NCBI GenBank assembly: GCA_040289475.1
Contig: PSLF01000007.1
Location: 1 to 64,000 of the forward strand
Length of the DNA: 64,000 nt
From: Acidimicrobiia bacterium
GTDB taxonomy: Bacteria > Actinomycetota > Acidimicrobiia > ATN3 > PSLF01
Direction: 5' to 3'
Part shown: piece after piece, positions 1-8,728 of the stretch
Layout: the number at the start of each line of letters is the position of its first letter
Numbering within the stretch: the first letter of the stretch is position 1
The notes under the pieces: generated by a model
Database searches by the model: none
What the model saw: the letters and a program-made list of their open reading frames with translations, nothing else
What the model was told of the DNA's origin: nothing
Made by a program: the position numbers and the translations under genes

Positions 1-2
1 AG

Positions 3-1730
3 CTATGAACGGCTCAATTCTAAAGGCGGAAAAATCCATCGACGGACCCAGCCAAGCCTCAAAAACGCCTCAAGTTCCAAATAAGAAAGCGCCACGCGCA
101 CAAGATTTACACCTTCTTCGTAAAAAATTGCCCGGGGTTGCCAAATTGGAAAGAACTTTTTATTAAAGCAATACAAAGACTCAATTTGAAAATAAGGATT
201 TAGCAGCTTTACAATTGCCCGCTGTATGTTCTGCCAAAATGTAAGCGGGACCTCTCCCGAGAGTAACCTAGAAAATACAGCGAAGTTTAGACTCAAATAC
301 TTAAGTCCCCTAGCCTGAAGTGCAATACATGTTTGGGCAACGAGAAACTCACTCAAGCCATTGGGAGTATTAGGATCACGGCTTATTTGATCTAGCGAGT
401 ATCCAGACTCCTTGCCATAAAATGGGACGAGCTTCATAAAACCTTTTAGTGCGCCAGATGAATCGCGAGACATCGCTACTAAGCAATCACTGTCGTTTTC
501 ATCAAAATGCCGATTCAAACACATAGAAAACCCGCGATTCGGAGCTTTTCCTCTCCAGCGGTTAGCAACGGAATCCATTTCGGCTTTTAGGTTTTCTGTG
601 ATATAAGGAGCGTCGAGCAGTTCGAAAGTGTATCCCCGCTTTTGAAGCCGGTGACACGACTGACGTACTTTACGAATTGGCCTTCCCTCGAGTGTAAAGG
701 CTTCCAAATCGATCAATGCTTCGTCTCCTAGATAGAATGACTTGAGGCCTAAGGACGAGTACAGAGCCTCGTTAGACTCTCTTCCGGCAAGAACAGCGAT
801 TTTCCATCCCATCCGGTGGGCTCGCTCCATAAACTGCCGTAGCAGAGATTCAAGCTCCCTCGGGTCTCCGATTGGATCTCCTGATATGCACGCGACCCCG
901 TTTATATACCGGTAGGCAACAAAGGATTCACCCGACTCAGAAAAGAAGTAGCTTTTGTCGGATCGAAGTGAAAAGTATGAGAGAGAATCACTTCCCCATC
1001 GTTCAACGATCTGGCGAGCAATTTCTCCCTCTCGATCACCCCAGTTCACTCCCTCCACCACCGGACGGAACACAAGATACGCTAAGACGGCAAAGCCAAC
1101 CAGTCCCAGTCCGCTTAAGGAGAAGTAGAAAAACTCGTTCGCACTTGTACGCCCGATTACCAACGGACCCCGCGATCCAACTAAGCCTTCTGCGGTCGAC
1201 AAAAGCATATTGCCCACCGTGAGCCTGCCCTCTAATGAGTGACGATAGCCGAATAGCGCACTCATCGAATATGCAGTGACTCCTGTCAGATACGTGGAAA
1301 GAAACCGTGCTGCTTGCCGCAGGGAGGGAGGGTCTGGTAGAGCAAAAAACTCATGCCGGTACGCCAAAAGCATCCCTATGAGGACCAGCTTCGCAAAAAC
1401 CGATGTGAGTTCAAATCCTCGCACGGTGCTAGCTACCAGTCCTGCACTTGCCACGCCCAGAGTCAACTGCCACGCCCGGTGCTTCCTGAGCTGGAGTTGC
1501 CGAGCTAACACAAGCAACGCAATCCCCGCTTGAAGGGAAAGTAGTCGGGCAGGAAGTTCAACACTCAGGGGAACCACCCACTCAATCAGTTGCATCCGAG
1601 GAACTAGGGAGGGCTTTACGGCCATTAGGATACTGACGAGACCTGAAAGCCTACAGAGTACTGCAGCCAACCGAGGGATATTCAGAGCTCGTGAAGGCCT
1701 GTTTGAGTAATGGATGCGAGCTTCAGTCAT
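3..1730 (-). CDS. Membrane protein with DUF2156 (aminoacyl-phosphatidylglycerol synthase-like) domain
   Basis: This 575-residue protein has about six hydrophobic segments in residues 20-230, then a soluble domain (about 235-560) of the DUF2156 type found at the C-terminus of MprF and in the front part of actinobacterial LysX. Recognisable stretches are YFSLRSDKSYFFS, CISGDPIGD and LKYLSLNFAVFSR. The family transfers an aminoacyl group, usually lysine, from charged tRNA to phosphatidylglycerol, which changes membrane charge and peptide resistance. Unlike LysX there is no lysyl-tRNA synthetase domain, so charged tRNA would come from the housekeeping enzyme. The membrane part is shorter than in full MprF, so a flippase role is not supported. 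The gene is complete, with its stop at the window edge. The start has no clear ribosome-binding site and lies close to a possible -10 box. The amino acid and lipid specificity cannot be told from the sequence. Confidence 0.75.
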   Translation of the reverse strand: MTEARIHYSNRPSRALNIPRLAAVLCRLSGLVSILMAVKPSLVPRMQLIEWVVPLSVELPARLLSLQAGIALLVLARQLQLRKHRAWQLTLGVASAGLVASTVRGFELTSVFAKLVLIGMLLAYRHEFFALPDPPSLRQAARFLSTYLTGVTAYSMSALFGYRHSLEGRLTVGNMLLSTAEGLVGSRGPLVIGRTSANEFFYFSLSGLGLVGFAVLAYLVFRPVVEGVNWGDREGEIARQIVERWGSDSLSYFSLRSDKSYFFSESGESFVAYRYINGVACISGDPIGDPRELESLLRQFMERAHRMGWKIAVLAGRESNEALYSSLGLKSFYLGDEALIDLEAFTLEGRPIRKVRQSCHRLQKRGYTFELLDAPYITENLKAEMDSVANRWRGKAPNRGFSMCLNRHFDENDSDCLVAMSRDSSGALKGFMKLVPFYGKESGYSLDQISRDPNTPNGLSEFLVAQTCIALQARGLKYLSLNFAVFSRLLSGEVPLTFWQNIQRAIVKLLNPYFQIESLYCFNKKFFPIWQPRAIFYEEGVNLVRVALSYLELEAFLRLGWVRRWIFPPLELSRS

Positions 1731-1744
1731 TGCGATCAGAATTC

Positions 1745-1750
1745 ATAGTA
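1745..1750 (-). promoter_or_regulatory. Possible -10 box for the DUF2156 gene
   Basis: TACTAT on the minus strand lies 14 bases before the ATG of the DUF2156 gene, which itself lacks a Shine-Dalgarno sequence. This spacing would give a very short or leaderless transcript. No good -35 hexamer is seen, so this is tentative. Confidence 0.3.
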
Positions 1751-1890
1751 ATGGATCAAAAACCCCCCTAACGCGACCGCCCGTCCAGGCGGACTGTTTT
1801 GGCCTTTTAGCTTAGGCGCTTCCCTAGGGTAAACTATGGGCCCCCATCGCTTGCACAACCTAACAGTCACAACCCGGCGAGACGTTTGTG

Positions 1891-1920
1891 GCGGGCCCAA
1901 AACACGTTGTGCTGGCCCGC
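1891..1920. repeat. Perfect 7-bp inverted repeat upstream of the exported-protein promoter
   Basis: GCGGGCC and GGCCCGC flank a 16-base loop that contains a smaller CAC-GTT-GTG hairpin. It lies 18 bases upstream of the -35 box of the gene at 2011 and inside the divergent intergenic region. It could be an operator or a structured element; no T-run follows on either strand. Confidence 0.5.
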
Positions 1921-1938
1921 TACAGGCATCGGTTGAGT

Positions 1939-1967
1939 TTGTCTGGAGAAAACAGCGGCTGGATAAT
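1939..1967 (+). promoter_or_regulatory. Sigma-70-type promoter for the exported-protein gene
   Basis: TTGTCT and GATAAT are separated by exactly 17 bases and would start transcription near 1974, giving a leader of about 37 nt before the GTG start with its GGGAGG ribosome-binding site. Both hexamers are close to consensus. Confidence 0.6.
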
Positions 1968-2010
1968 CCCGGGTGTGCTCGAATGTATCCACATGTTCGG
2001 GGAGGCGTAA

Positions 2011-3009
2011 GTGAAGAATTTTTCGGTAACCTTCAAACCAAGCATTGTCTGTAGGCTCGTCGCGGCAGCGACGACGATCGTGTTGCTTGTAGCACCTCAA
2101 TCCTACGCGCAACAGCGTCCTTTCGAGCCAATGTTCGAAGTGTCGTCAGCTCTCCGAACGGCCAATGAGCCAACCCAGGTACAAGTTTATTTTGAGCTAA
2201 AAGAGGGAGACGCTTTCCCGACCAGAGCAGTATTCGAAATTCCTGGCGCTTATCAAATCCCTAAAGGCTCCGAGATCCCCAACGGCGACATAGTTGGCGA
2301 CGGAGTGATAACCATTAAAACTGCAGCTATCGGAACGGTAACGGTGAATACGTGTCTTTCTAACCGAAACCCTCCTCGGTCCGGGGATTGGGCAACCATC
2401 AATGTTGCCGTACAGCTCGGCAACACTAACCCCTCGGGCTGCAGTGGCCTTCTAAACCTGGCCCTAAGTCTCAAGCGAGAGGGAGAAGGCGCCCCGTACA
2501 CAGCTGTTTTGGAGCTTCCCTCGACTGGAGGACTAGGTCTCGACACTCCAATCAAATTGACCGTCAATTTGTTTGGCATATCTCGACCCGACCCACAATC
2601 GGTGCCCCCAGCTCCAGGAAACACCGAGATATTAAAGAACCCCGCGACGCCAGGAATTTATGAGTGGAAGCTTACGGTTCAAGACGCTTCCGGGCGCGTC
2701 AAGGTCCTTACCCAACCCCAGCGCATCGATCAACCACCGCCCAAACCGAACGAGGCAGGAAAAAAGGTGATTAGATGGGCAGCGATTGCGGGTGGAGCGA
2801 TCATAGCGCTACTGCTCATCGCTCTCATCGTCTTTATGGCCAGAAGAAAAGCCCGCAAAATCTTTGAAGAGGTCGCATCCGAACAAGCCGAGCTAGAAAG
2901 CTTGGATTATTTCGAAGGAACGCCCACCGCGGAAGAGGATCGGGCCGAAGTAGCCATAAAAGGGAGATACTCATCCCAAAGTGAGGAAGCGCGCTTCGAC
3001 CACCGCTAA
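2011..3009 (+). CDS. Unrecognised exported, membrane-anchored protein
   Basis: I do not recognise this 332-residue protein. It begins with a typical Sec signal peptide (basic start, hydrophobic stretch around residues 15-33, likely cleavage after SYA). About 215 residues follow that look beta-rich and extracellular. Near residues 250-275 there is one strong hydrophobic segment followed by RRKARK, so the predicted topology is a large outside domain and a small acidic cytoplasmic tail of about 55 residues. Two cysteines in the outside domain (in TVNTCLSN and NPSGCSGL) could form a disulfide. The GTG start is supported by GGGAGG five bases upstream and by a good promoter. It is divergent from the DUF2156 gene. 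The topology resembles Ig-like surface proteins, but no function should be assigned. Confidence 0.7.
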   Translation: MKNFSVTFKPSIVCRLVAAATTIVLLVAPQSYAQQRPFEPMFEVSSALRTANEPTQVQVYFELKEGDAFPTRAVFEIPGAYQIPKGSEIPNGDIVGDGVITIKTAAIGTVTVNTCLSNRNPPRSGDWATINVAVQLGNTNPSGCSGLLNLALSLKREGEGAPYTAVLELPSTGGLGLDTPIKLTVNLFGISRPDPQSVPPAPGNTEILKNPATPGIYEWKLTVQDASGRVKVLTQPQRIDQPPPKPNEAGKKVIRWAAIAGGAIIALLLIALIVFMARRKARKIFEEVASEQAELESLDYFEGTPTAEEDRAEVAIKGRYSSQSEEARFDHR

Positions 3010-3107
3010 GAAAGCACATAGGTAAGCAGACTCGGCCATGTGCAGGACGAGTGTTTCCCTAGTGATCTAGAGCTGAATGGGATCTTGAGGCATACTTTGG
3101 CTTCGAC

Positions 3108-4601
3108 TCACAGCTGAACAAAGACCGATTTCACCTGAGTGTACAGATCAATTGAGTACTTTCCGAGCTCTCGGCCAAATCCAGACTGTTTGTATCCTCC
3201 GAAACTAACAGCTAAATCGGTCACGTTGTAGGTATTGATCCATACAGTGCCTGCACGTATGGCCCGAGCCAGACGGTGGGCTTTTTTAATGTCGTTCGTC
3301 CAAACTGCCGCCGCTAATCCGTAGATCACGTCGTTAGCGAGTCGGATTGCATCTTCGCTCCCCTTGAACGGTATGACAGACAGAACAGGACCAAAAATCT
3401 CCTCCTGGGCAATGGTCATTCTGTTGTCGACCTCATCAAAGATTGTCGGTTCGACAAAGTAACCTGGAGGAATCGAGGGATCTTTGGGCTTGCCGCCACC
3501 TCGCACTAGTCGTGCGCCTTCCTCCTTCCCTTTTTCAATAAATCCGGTCACCCGCTCATACTGCTCTTTGGAGACCACTGGTCCCATGGTCGTCCCCGGA
3601 TCTAGACCATGTCCCAGCTTGAACTGGGAGACAGCGTTTTCAAGCCTTTCGAGTAAGGCATCGTGGATGGATTCTTGTACCAGAAGGCGAGAGCCCGCTG
3701 TGCATATCTGGCCAGCATTGGCGAATATCCCCCACAGACATGCCTGCGCCGCGGCGTCCAAGTCAGAGTCGGCGAGAACGATGTTAGGAGACTTCCCACC
3801 CAACTCGAGACTCACCCTCTTGAGAGTCTGGGCTGCGCTACACATAATCTGCCGCCCTACCTCCGTAGATCCCGTGAAGGCGATCTTGTCAACTTCGGGA
3901 TGCTCGACTATCGCCGCACCAGTAGACCCGGGTCCGGTTACCACATTTACTACACCCTTTGGCAGTCCAGCCTCGCTACAAAGCTCGGCCAGACGAAGTG
4001 CGGTCAACGGGGTTTGCTCTGCGGGCTTGAGAACTACTGTGTTACCGAACGCTATAGCGGGGGCAATTTTCCAAGCAGCCATTACAGCTGGAAAGTTCCA
4101 TGGGATGATCTGACCGCACACACCTACAGGCTCGCGGAGCGTGTAACTAAACATGTTCGCTGCAGTGGGATTTGTGTCCCCGTAAATCTTGTTTGCCCAG
4201 CCAGCGTAGTATCGAAATGTTTCCGCAACTGCTACCATCTCGCCCGTTGCTTGTGCCAAGGGCTTTCCGTTGTCCAGTGTCTCCAGCTCGGCAAGCTCCT
4301 GGCGATGCTCGTCGATCAGGGTGGCGATCTTTAGCAGTACACGCGCACGCTTGTGCGGACTCAAATCGGACCAACGCCCATCGTCAAAAGAGCGGCGCGC
4401 GGCTTTGACAGCTCGATCGACATCTTCGGCACCTGCCTCAGAAACTTCGCACAAAACCTCTCCTGTTGCCGGATCGATTGTGGAGAAAGTCTTCCCCGAG
4501 ATAGAGTCGACCCATTCGCCGTCTATAAAGAGCCGCTTTTTAGTCGAGATGAACTCTCTTGCAGGACCAGAAATTCGCTCTTTCACCATTGACGTGGCCA
4601 T
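3108..4601 (-). CDS. Aldehyde dehydrogenase (NAD(P)+ dependent)
   Basis: This is a full-length 497-residue member of the aldehyde dehydrogenase superfamily, which oxidises aldehydes to carboxylic acids with NAD(P)+. The catalytic cysteine is in NAGQICTAGSR (about residue 300), the general-base glutamate in LELGGKSPN (about 264), and the cofactor loop in FTGSTEVGR. The oxyanion region PWNFP is also present. Close resemblance to the betaine/retinal/phenylacetaldehyde dehydrogenase group is likely, but the substrate cannot be fixed. An upstream in-frame start would add 8 residues; I chose the ATG preceded by AAGGAG at ideal spacing. It lies downstream of phoU on the same strand with about 108 bases between, so co-transcription is possible but not required. 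Confidence 0.9.
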   Translation of the reverse strand: MATSMVKERISGPAREFISTKKRLFIDGEWVDSISGKTFSTIDPATGEVLCEVSEAGAEDVDRAVKAARRSFDDGRWSDLSPHKRARVLLKIATLIDEHRQELAELETLDNGKPLAQATGEMVAVAETFRYYAGWANKIYGDTNPTAANMFSYTLREPVGVCGQIIPWNFPAVMAAWKIAPAIAFGNTVVLKPAEQTPLTALRLAELCSEAGLPKGVVNVVTGPGSTGAAIVEHPEVDKIAFTGSTEVGRQIMCSAAQTLKRVSLELGGKSPNIVLADSDLDAAAQACLWGIFANAGQICTAGSRLLVQESIHDALLERLENAVSQFKLGHGLDPGTTMGPVVSKEQYERVTGFIEKGKEEGARLVRGGGKPKDPSIPPGYFVEPTIFDEVDNRMTIAQEEIFGPVLSVIPFKGSEDAIRLANDVIYGLAAAVWTNDIKKAHRLARAIRAGTVWINTYNVTDLAVSFGGYKQSGFGRELGKYSIDLYTQVKSVFVQL

Positions 4602-4691
4602 AAGTACTCCTTCGGCTTCTAGCAAATTGAAATCGTAGGCACTAGTCGCTTGGAGCCCCCAAACAAAAAATCGCCTTCTTATCTCTTGCCC

Positions 4692-4706
4692 GATCAGGAA
4701 CTGATC
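4692..4706 (-). terminator. Hairpin just downstream of phoU
   Basis: GATCAG-GAA-CTGATC forms a 6-bp stem with a 3-base loop three bases past the phoU stop codon. A T-run appears only about 20 bases later, so it may be a weak terminator or an mRNA-end stabiliser. Confidence 0.4.
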
Positions 4707-4709
4707 CCA

Positions 4710-5420
4710 CTACGAGCTTCCTAGAGGCGCATCTTTGGACCCATGGCGCTGGCCCGGAAGCTCTCCCGTTACCATGTAGCGAACGCGCTCACCAATATTC
4801 ACGGCATGGTCGGCGATTCTCTCAAAAAACCTCCCAATTAGAGCAACCCTAATGGCTACTTCGGTTTCCTCATCCGGGGTCTTTACGATATCCCTCAACA
4901 GATCTCGTTGGAAGTCGTCTATCACATCGTCCATCTGTTCCAAAGCTGAAGCCTTCCCCACATTCATCCCCTCGAACGCCTCTATTGCTTGGTCGAACAT
5001 AGTTTTTGACTGCTTTCCCATAGCTAGAATCGTTCCGCGGAGCCGCTCCGAGATGCGGTGAGGATACACCTGCTTTCCTGCTTTGGCTATGTTTACAATT
5101 AGGTCTCCAGTGCGCTCCACCTCGTGATTGATTCGAAGCAATGACACTAAAAAACGAAGATCCGAGGCCATCGGTTGCTGGGTTGCCAATATCTGATAGA
5201 CGCGATTCTCGATAGCAGCACTGCGTCGATCAATGTCGGAGTCTGCCTCGATCAGCTCGTCATATACCTCAAGCTGTCCCTCTACCAATGCCTCTGTACA
5301 TCTCGCTAACCCGCCGGAGACGCGCCTGGCTATCTCCGACAGCTCTTCTCGTAGCAAGTCAAGCTCTTGATGATAGCTGGGTCTCGTGTCTTTTTTGTTC
5401 GTGACCAACTTCGTGACCAT
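4710..5420 (-). CDS. phoU: PhoU phosphate-signalling regulator
   Basis: This 236-residue protein matches PhoU, a cytoplasmic all-helical protein of two three-helix bundles that links the Pst phosphate transporter to the phosphate-sensing kinase. Characteristic stretches are LEQMDDVIDDFQRDLLRDI and RFFERIADHAVNIGERV, the latter holding the acidic metal-binding motif, with the matching first-half motif around LRINHEVERTGDLIVNIAK. The length is normal. No pst transporter genes are in the window. The neighbour facing away from it is a degenerate histidine kinase, in the place where other actinobacteria may carry senX3-regX3 near a phoU gene. About 220 bases of shared divergent upstream sequence separate the two. 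Confidence 0.93.
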   Translation of the reverse strand: MVTKLVTNKKDTRPSYHQELDLLREELSEIARRVSGGLARCTEALVEGQLEVYDELIEADSDIDRRSAAIENRVYQILATQQPMASDLRFLVSLLRINHEVERTGDLIVNIAKAGKQVYPHRISERLRGTILAMGKQSKTMFDQAIEAFEGMNVGKASALEQMDDVIDDFQRDLLRDIVKTPDEETEVAIRVALIGRFFERIADHAVNIGERVRYMVTGELPGQRHGSKDAPLGSS

Positions 5421-5641
5421 TCAGATCGGCTTTGGCAAGCAAGATAGCACGGAAGCGAAGATAGTTAGCTGGGAATGCGTTTTATTTATAGCGGTGACCG
5501 AGCGGCGGTGAACCCGTCTAAAATTGATTCTGGTCGATCTGCTTCGTTTTGCTCCATAAGAAAACTTTGTCCCGGTCACCATCTAGGGGAGTAAACACGA
5601 ACTATTTAGCTGGCTGGAAATAAAAAGGCGACTAGGAATTA

Positions 5642-6652
5642 ATGTCTACGGCCGTTTTAGCTGCGGCGGCCGGGGGGCTGTTGGGCGGACTGGTCGTCCT
5701 ACTAACAAGCAGTATTAGACAGAGAGCTGACCGAACCCGCCTACTCAGGCGGCTAGAGTCCGCCTTTGCTCGTATTTCTGGTCCCCAGGCATCCTCCCTT
5801 TTTGAGACCGGACTCCCTACAGAATTGGCCCTCGAACGCATGGAAGATGCAATAGAGCACGTTGTATCGTCCAGTGCCACAGCGCTCGAGTCGTTCTCCA
5901 TCTTGTGCCGGGCTTTCGACGAGATCGGTGTGGCAGCAGCTGTATATACGGTCTCTGGGGAGGAGGTGTACCAGAACCGTCCGGCCAAGCTTCTGTTGGA
6001 AAATCATGCTAAAGCAGGTCTTTCTTCGGCGTTAGAAACCCTGGTTTCTAAGTCGCTATGGAACGGTGAACCCATAACAGAAGAGTTCCACCCAGCCGAG
6101 GTCGACTCGCCATCGGTCTCGGTACGGGTGATTCCTCTGGACGGACGCAAAAAGCGCCTCGGAGTAATAGCGATCCTCGCTCAACAGACACCGCTTCGAG
6201 CCATCGACCCTGAACAGTTGTGTCGCCACGTCGCCGAAAAACTCAGGGAATCAGCAATACGAAAATCCGTATCGCTTCTCGTATACGAACCGCCTCCAAC
6301 AGCGCGTCCGGGTTCAGTAGTAACCTCAGCCGAAGTAATAGAAGACGTCTTGGAAGAGCTTGCAACGAAGGCGGTTTCTCTTTCCCGGCCAGGCTCTAGT
6401 GTTGAGATTGGCTCGGCCCGAGTGAGAGACGAAGTGTGGCTATGGGTGGCAGACGAGGTGGACCAGGTTCCCTCAATAGAAGGTCCCGAGCCGCGCAGCC
6501 GCTCCACGGGCGCGCGCTTCGAGAAGATACTCCAAGATTCTAGTAGCCTGCGCTACCTGGCAGAAAGTGTCGGGACTCAACTAGATTGCACCTACATTGA
6601 AGGAAAAGGAAGGCGATTCACGCTCCGGTTTTCGCGTCGATCTGTTGGATGA
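5642..6652 (+). CDS. SenX3-like pseudo-histidine kinase (degenerate sensor)
   Basis: This 336-residue protein has the outline of a phosphate-type sensor kinase: one N-terminal membrane segment (residues 3-22), a charged linker, a PAS-like domain around residues 85-180 (AAVYTVSGEEVYQN), and a C-terminal part aligning by eye with the ATPase domain of SenX3. The signature motifs are gone. There is no SHELRTP-like H-box, the N-box is replaced by LEELATKAV, and the DxGxG loop by ADEVDQVP; no GxGLGL stretch remains. It therefore probably cannot phosphorylate itself and may act as a PAS sensor or scaffold. It lies divergent from phoU, which supports a phosphate-related origin. The 3' end overlaps the end of convergent glmM by 35 bases. 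The weak AGGAA ribosome-binding site makes the start moderately sure. Confidence 0.6.
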   Translation: MSTAVLAAAAGGLLGGLVVLLTSSIRQRADRTRLLRRLESAFARISGPQASSLFETGLPTELALERMEDAIEHVVSSSATALESFSILCRAFDEIGVAAAVYTVSGEEVYQNRPAKLLLENHAKAGLSSALETLVSKSLWNGEPITEEFHPAEVDSPSVSVRVIPLDGRKKRLGVIAILAQQTPLRAIDPEQLCRHVAEKLRESAIRKSVSLLVYEPPPTARPGSVVTSAEVIEDVLEELATKAVSLSRPGSSVEIGSARVRDEVWLWVADEVDQVPSIEGPEPRSRSTGARFEKILQDSSSLRYLAESVGTQLDCTYIEGKGRRFTLRFSRRSVG

Positions 6653-8009
6653 CGGATGCGACGTCGGTCGCTACCAATCTAGCAAGTCCTTCATCGGCAC
6701 TTTCGACCATGACTCTGATTAGAGGCTCGGTTCCCGACGGCCTTACCAATAGGCGCCCATGACTACCCAGACGGCGCTTCGCCTCTGCGACACATAAAGC
6801 GAGCTCCTCGGAGGCGATCACCTCTCTTTTGTCCTTCACCTCTATGTTCAAAAGGACCTGGGGAACACGCTCAACGGCGCCAGCGGCCTCCGCCAGGGAC
6901 TGCCCCGTCTCGGCGACTAGCTGAAGCAAAAAAGCTGCGGTCAGGATCCCGTCGCCTGTAGTGCCACAATCCGCAAACACGATGTGACCCGACTGTTCTC
7001 CCCCTAGCTTGGCCCCCCTAGCGCGCATTGCCTCGACTACCTCACGATCGCCTACACCGCACTCTACTAGCTCGACTCCGAGCCTCTCGAGTGCAAGGCG
7101 CAAACCCAAATTGGACATAACTGTCGCCACAACGATTGGCGGGTCAAGGCGTCCTTTCCCAAGCAACCATGCGCCAAACGCGGCCATGAGATTGTCGCCG
7201 TCGTACACAGTTCCCTCCGCGTCGACAGCGATCAGACGATCAGCATCTCCATCGAGCGCGAGCCCAATCGAGAACCCTGAAGTTTTGGTCGCCGAAAGGA
7301 TCAGCGAGGTGTCGGTTGCGCCGCACCCTACATTGATCTTGGTTCCGTCTCCTTCCGCTGCAACGGCTACAACTTCAGCGCCAGAGGCGGCGAGTACCCG
7401 TGGAGCTATTTCAGATGCCGCACCGTTGGCGCAATCCACGACAGCTCTAATGCCTGACAGCTTTGCAACCCCAACGGAGTCAATGACGTGTCGCTCGTAG
7501 CGCTGGATGATCTCTGGAACGAGCTCGTCGCTTACCGCTCGCCGGATTTGTTGGCGCTCGTTGTCTAATATCTGGCCCTCGAAAATCGCCTCGATCGAAG
7601 CTTCGTCGGCCGGCCCCAGCTTGTACCCGCCTGCTCCGAAAAATTTGATGCCGTTGTCCTCGGGGGGATTGTGTGAGGCCGAGATTACGCATCCACCGGC
7701 GAGACCGAGCTCGGTAACGGCAAAAGCCACTACTGCAGTCGGAACGGTTCCCAAGTAGATCACGTCCGCACCCGACGAAGCGAGTCCCTCCGCGCACGCC
7801 TCGGCAAGGGAGGGCGAGGAGACACGGGTGTCATGTCCCACTGCTATTGCCGGTCTTTTAAGTCCTGCGACGACCTCGCGTGCTGACAACAGATGCGTGC
7901 CTGCTGCCCGCCCCAGCTTCCAGGCAAAATCTCTGGTAAGCTCTACCTCGGCCTTCCCTCGCACGCCGTCAGTACCGAAATACCTGAGAGACCGTTCGCT
8001 CGTTGCCAC
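6618..8009 (-). CDS. glmM: Phosphoglucosamine mutase
   Basis: GlmM converts glucosamine-6-phosphate to glucosamine-1-phosphate, feeding UDP-GlcNAc for peptidoglycan. The 463-residue protein opens with LRYFGTDGVRG, carries the phosphoserine loop SASHNPPEDNGIK near residue 107, the metal loop DGDADR, the sugar-binding GGEQSGH and the phosphate-binding RPSGTEPLIRVM at the end. Length and domain order are normal. It follows rpsI by 100 bases on the same strand; rplM-rpsI-glmM is also the order in mycobacteria. Its last 35 bases overlap the end of the convergent pseudokinase gene. Confidence 0.96.
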   Translation of the reverse strand: MATSERSLRYFGTDGVRGKAEVELTRDFAWKLGRAAGTHLLSAREVVAGLKRPAIAVGHDTRVSSPSLAEACAEGLASSGADVIYLGTVPTAVVAFAVTELGLAGGCVISASHNPPEDNGIKFFGAGGYKLGPADEASIEAIFEGQILDNERQQIRRAVSDELVPEIIQRYERHVIDSVGVAKLSGIRAVVDCANGAASEIAPRVLAASGAEVVAVAAEGDGTKINVGCGATDTSLILSATKTSGFSIGLALDGDADRLIAVDAEGTVYDGDNLMAAFGAWLLGKGRLDPPIVVATVMSNLGLRLALERLGVELVECGVGDREVVEAMRARGAKLGGEQSGHIVFADCGTTGDGILTAAFLLQLVAETGQSLAEAAGAVERVPQVLLNIEVKDKREVIASEELALCVAEAKRRLGSHGRLLVRPSGTEPLIRVMVESADEGLARLVATDVASVIQQIDAKTGA

Positions 8010-8109
8010 AGCTCTTCTCAGCTTCTTTGGTTGTTGAGAGCAATGAACGTCTTTATGCCCTCGGGGCCCATGAGATGCGGAGGCTTTCTTGAACGATACT
8101 CGTAGCGCG

Positions 8110-8598
8110 TTAGCGCTTGGAGTACTGCGGAGCCTTCCTGGCCTTCTTTAGGCCATACTTTCGGCGCTCTTTTTCTCTTGCATCCCGAGCCAGGAACCCT
8201 TCCCGTCGAAGCCTTGCTGAGATTGACTCGTCAAGCTCACAAAGCGCCTTTGCTATACCCAGCCGCGTTGCTCCCGCCTGTGCGCTCTTGCCCCCTCCCT
8301 TAGCATTGACAAAAACATCGACTTTATCAGCTACTCCGGCCGCACGCAGAGGTTCAAACACAAGCCACTCCTGTAGGGCAGAGGTGAAGTAGTCACCTGC
8401 TAGCGTACCGTTTACAAAAATTCTGCCTGACCCAGGAAATATCCTCACCCGAGCCACAGAGGTCTTGCGGCGCCCGCAATGGACTTTCGATGAGGGACGA
8501 ATCTCTAGTTCTGCAGGGGGGGAGAACTGATCTCGGTACGACCCCCGTTGCGACCGACCCTCAGAATGTTTGGAATGTTTGCTTTGAAATGTGCCCAT
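8110..8598 (-). CDS. rpsI: 30S ribosomal protein S9
   Basis: S9 sits in the head of the small subunit, and its C-terminal tail reaches the P-site tRNA. The core GRRKTSVARVRIFPGSG through the invariant end QYSKR is complete. The protein is 162 residues, longer than the usual 130 or so, because of a polar N-terminal extension of about 40 residues rich in Ser, His and Gln, which is common in actinobacteria. The gap to rplM is 130 bases, more than usual for this pair. Confidence 0.95.
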   Translation of the reverse strand: MGTFQSKHSKHSEGRSQRGSYRDQFSPPAELEIRPSSKVHCGRRKTSVARVRIFPGSGRIFVNGTLAGDYFTSALQEWLVFEPLRAAGVADKVDVFVNAKGGGKSAQAGATRLGIAKALCELDESISARLRREGFLARDAREKERRKYGLKKARKAPQYSKR

Positions 8599-8728
8599 GT
8601 CTTCTCATAACCTGCTCAGTCTGACCCAAACCTGTATTTCGACGTGCATCGCTTATTATCGGAAATGCCACTCGTGAAGCCAGCATCCGCTGGCCTCATA
8701 AGGACAACGCTGCCCAGCTTTACCGTCG

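Noticed and set aside
5493-5514. GGTGACC and GGTGAACC repeat between phoU and the pseudokinase, resembling a PHO or RegX3 box
   Set aside because: The copies are 14 bases apart rather than about 11, and a third copy (5574-5580) is inverted and distant; too weak to call.
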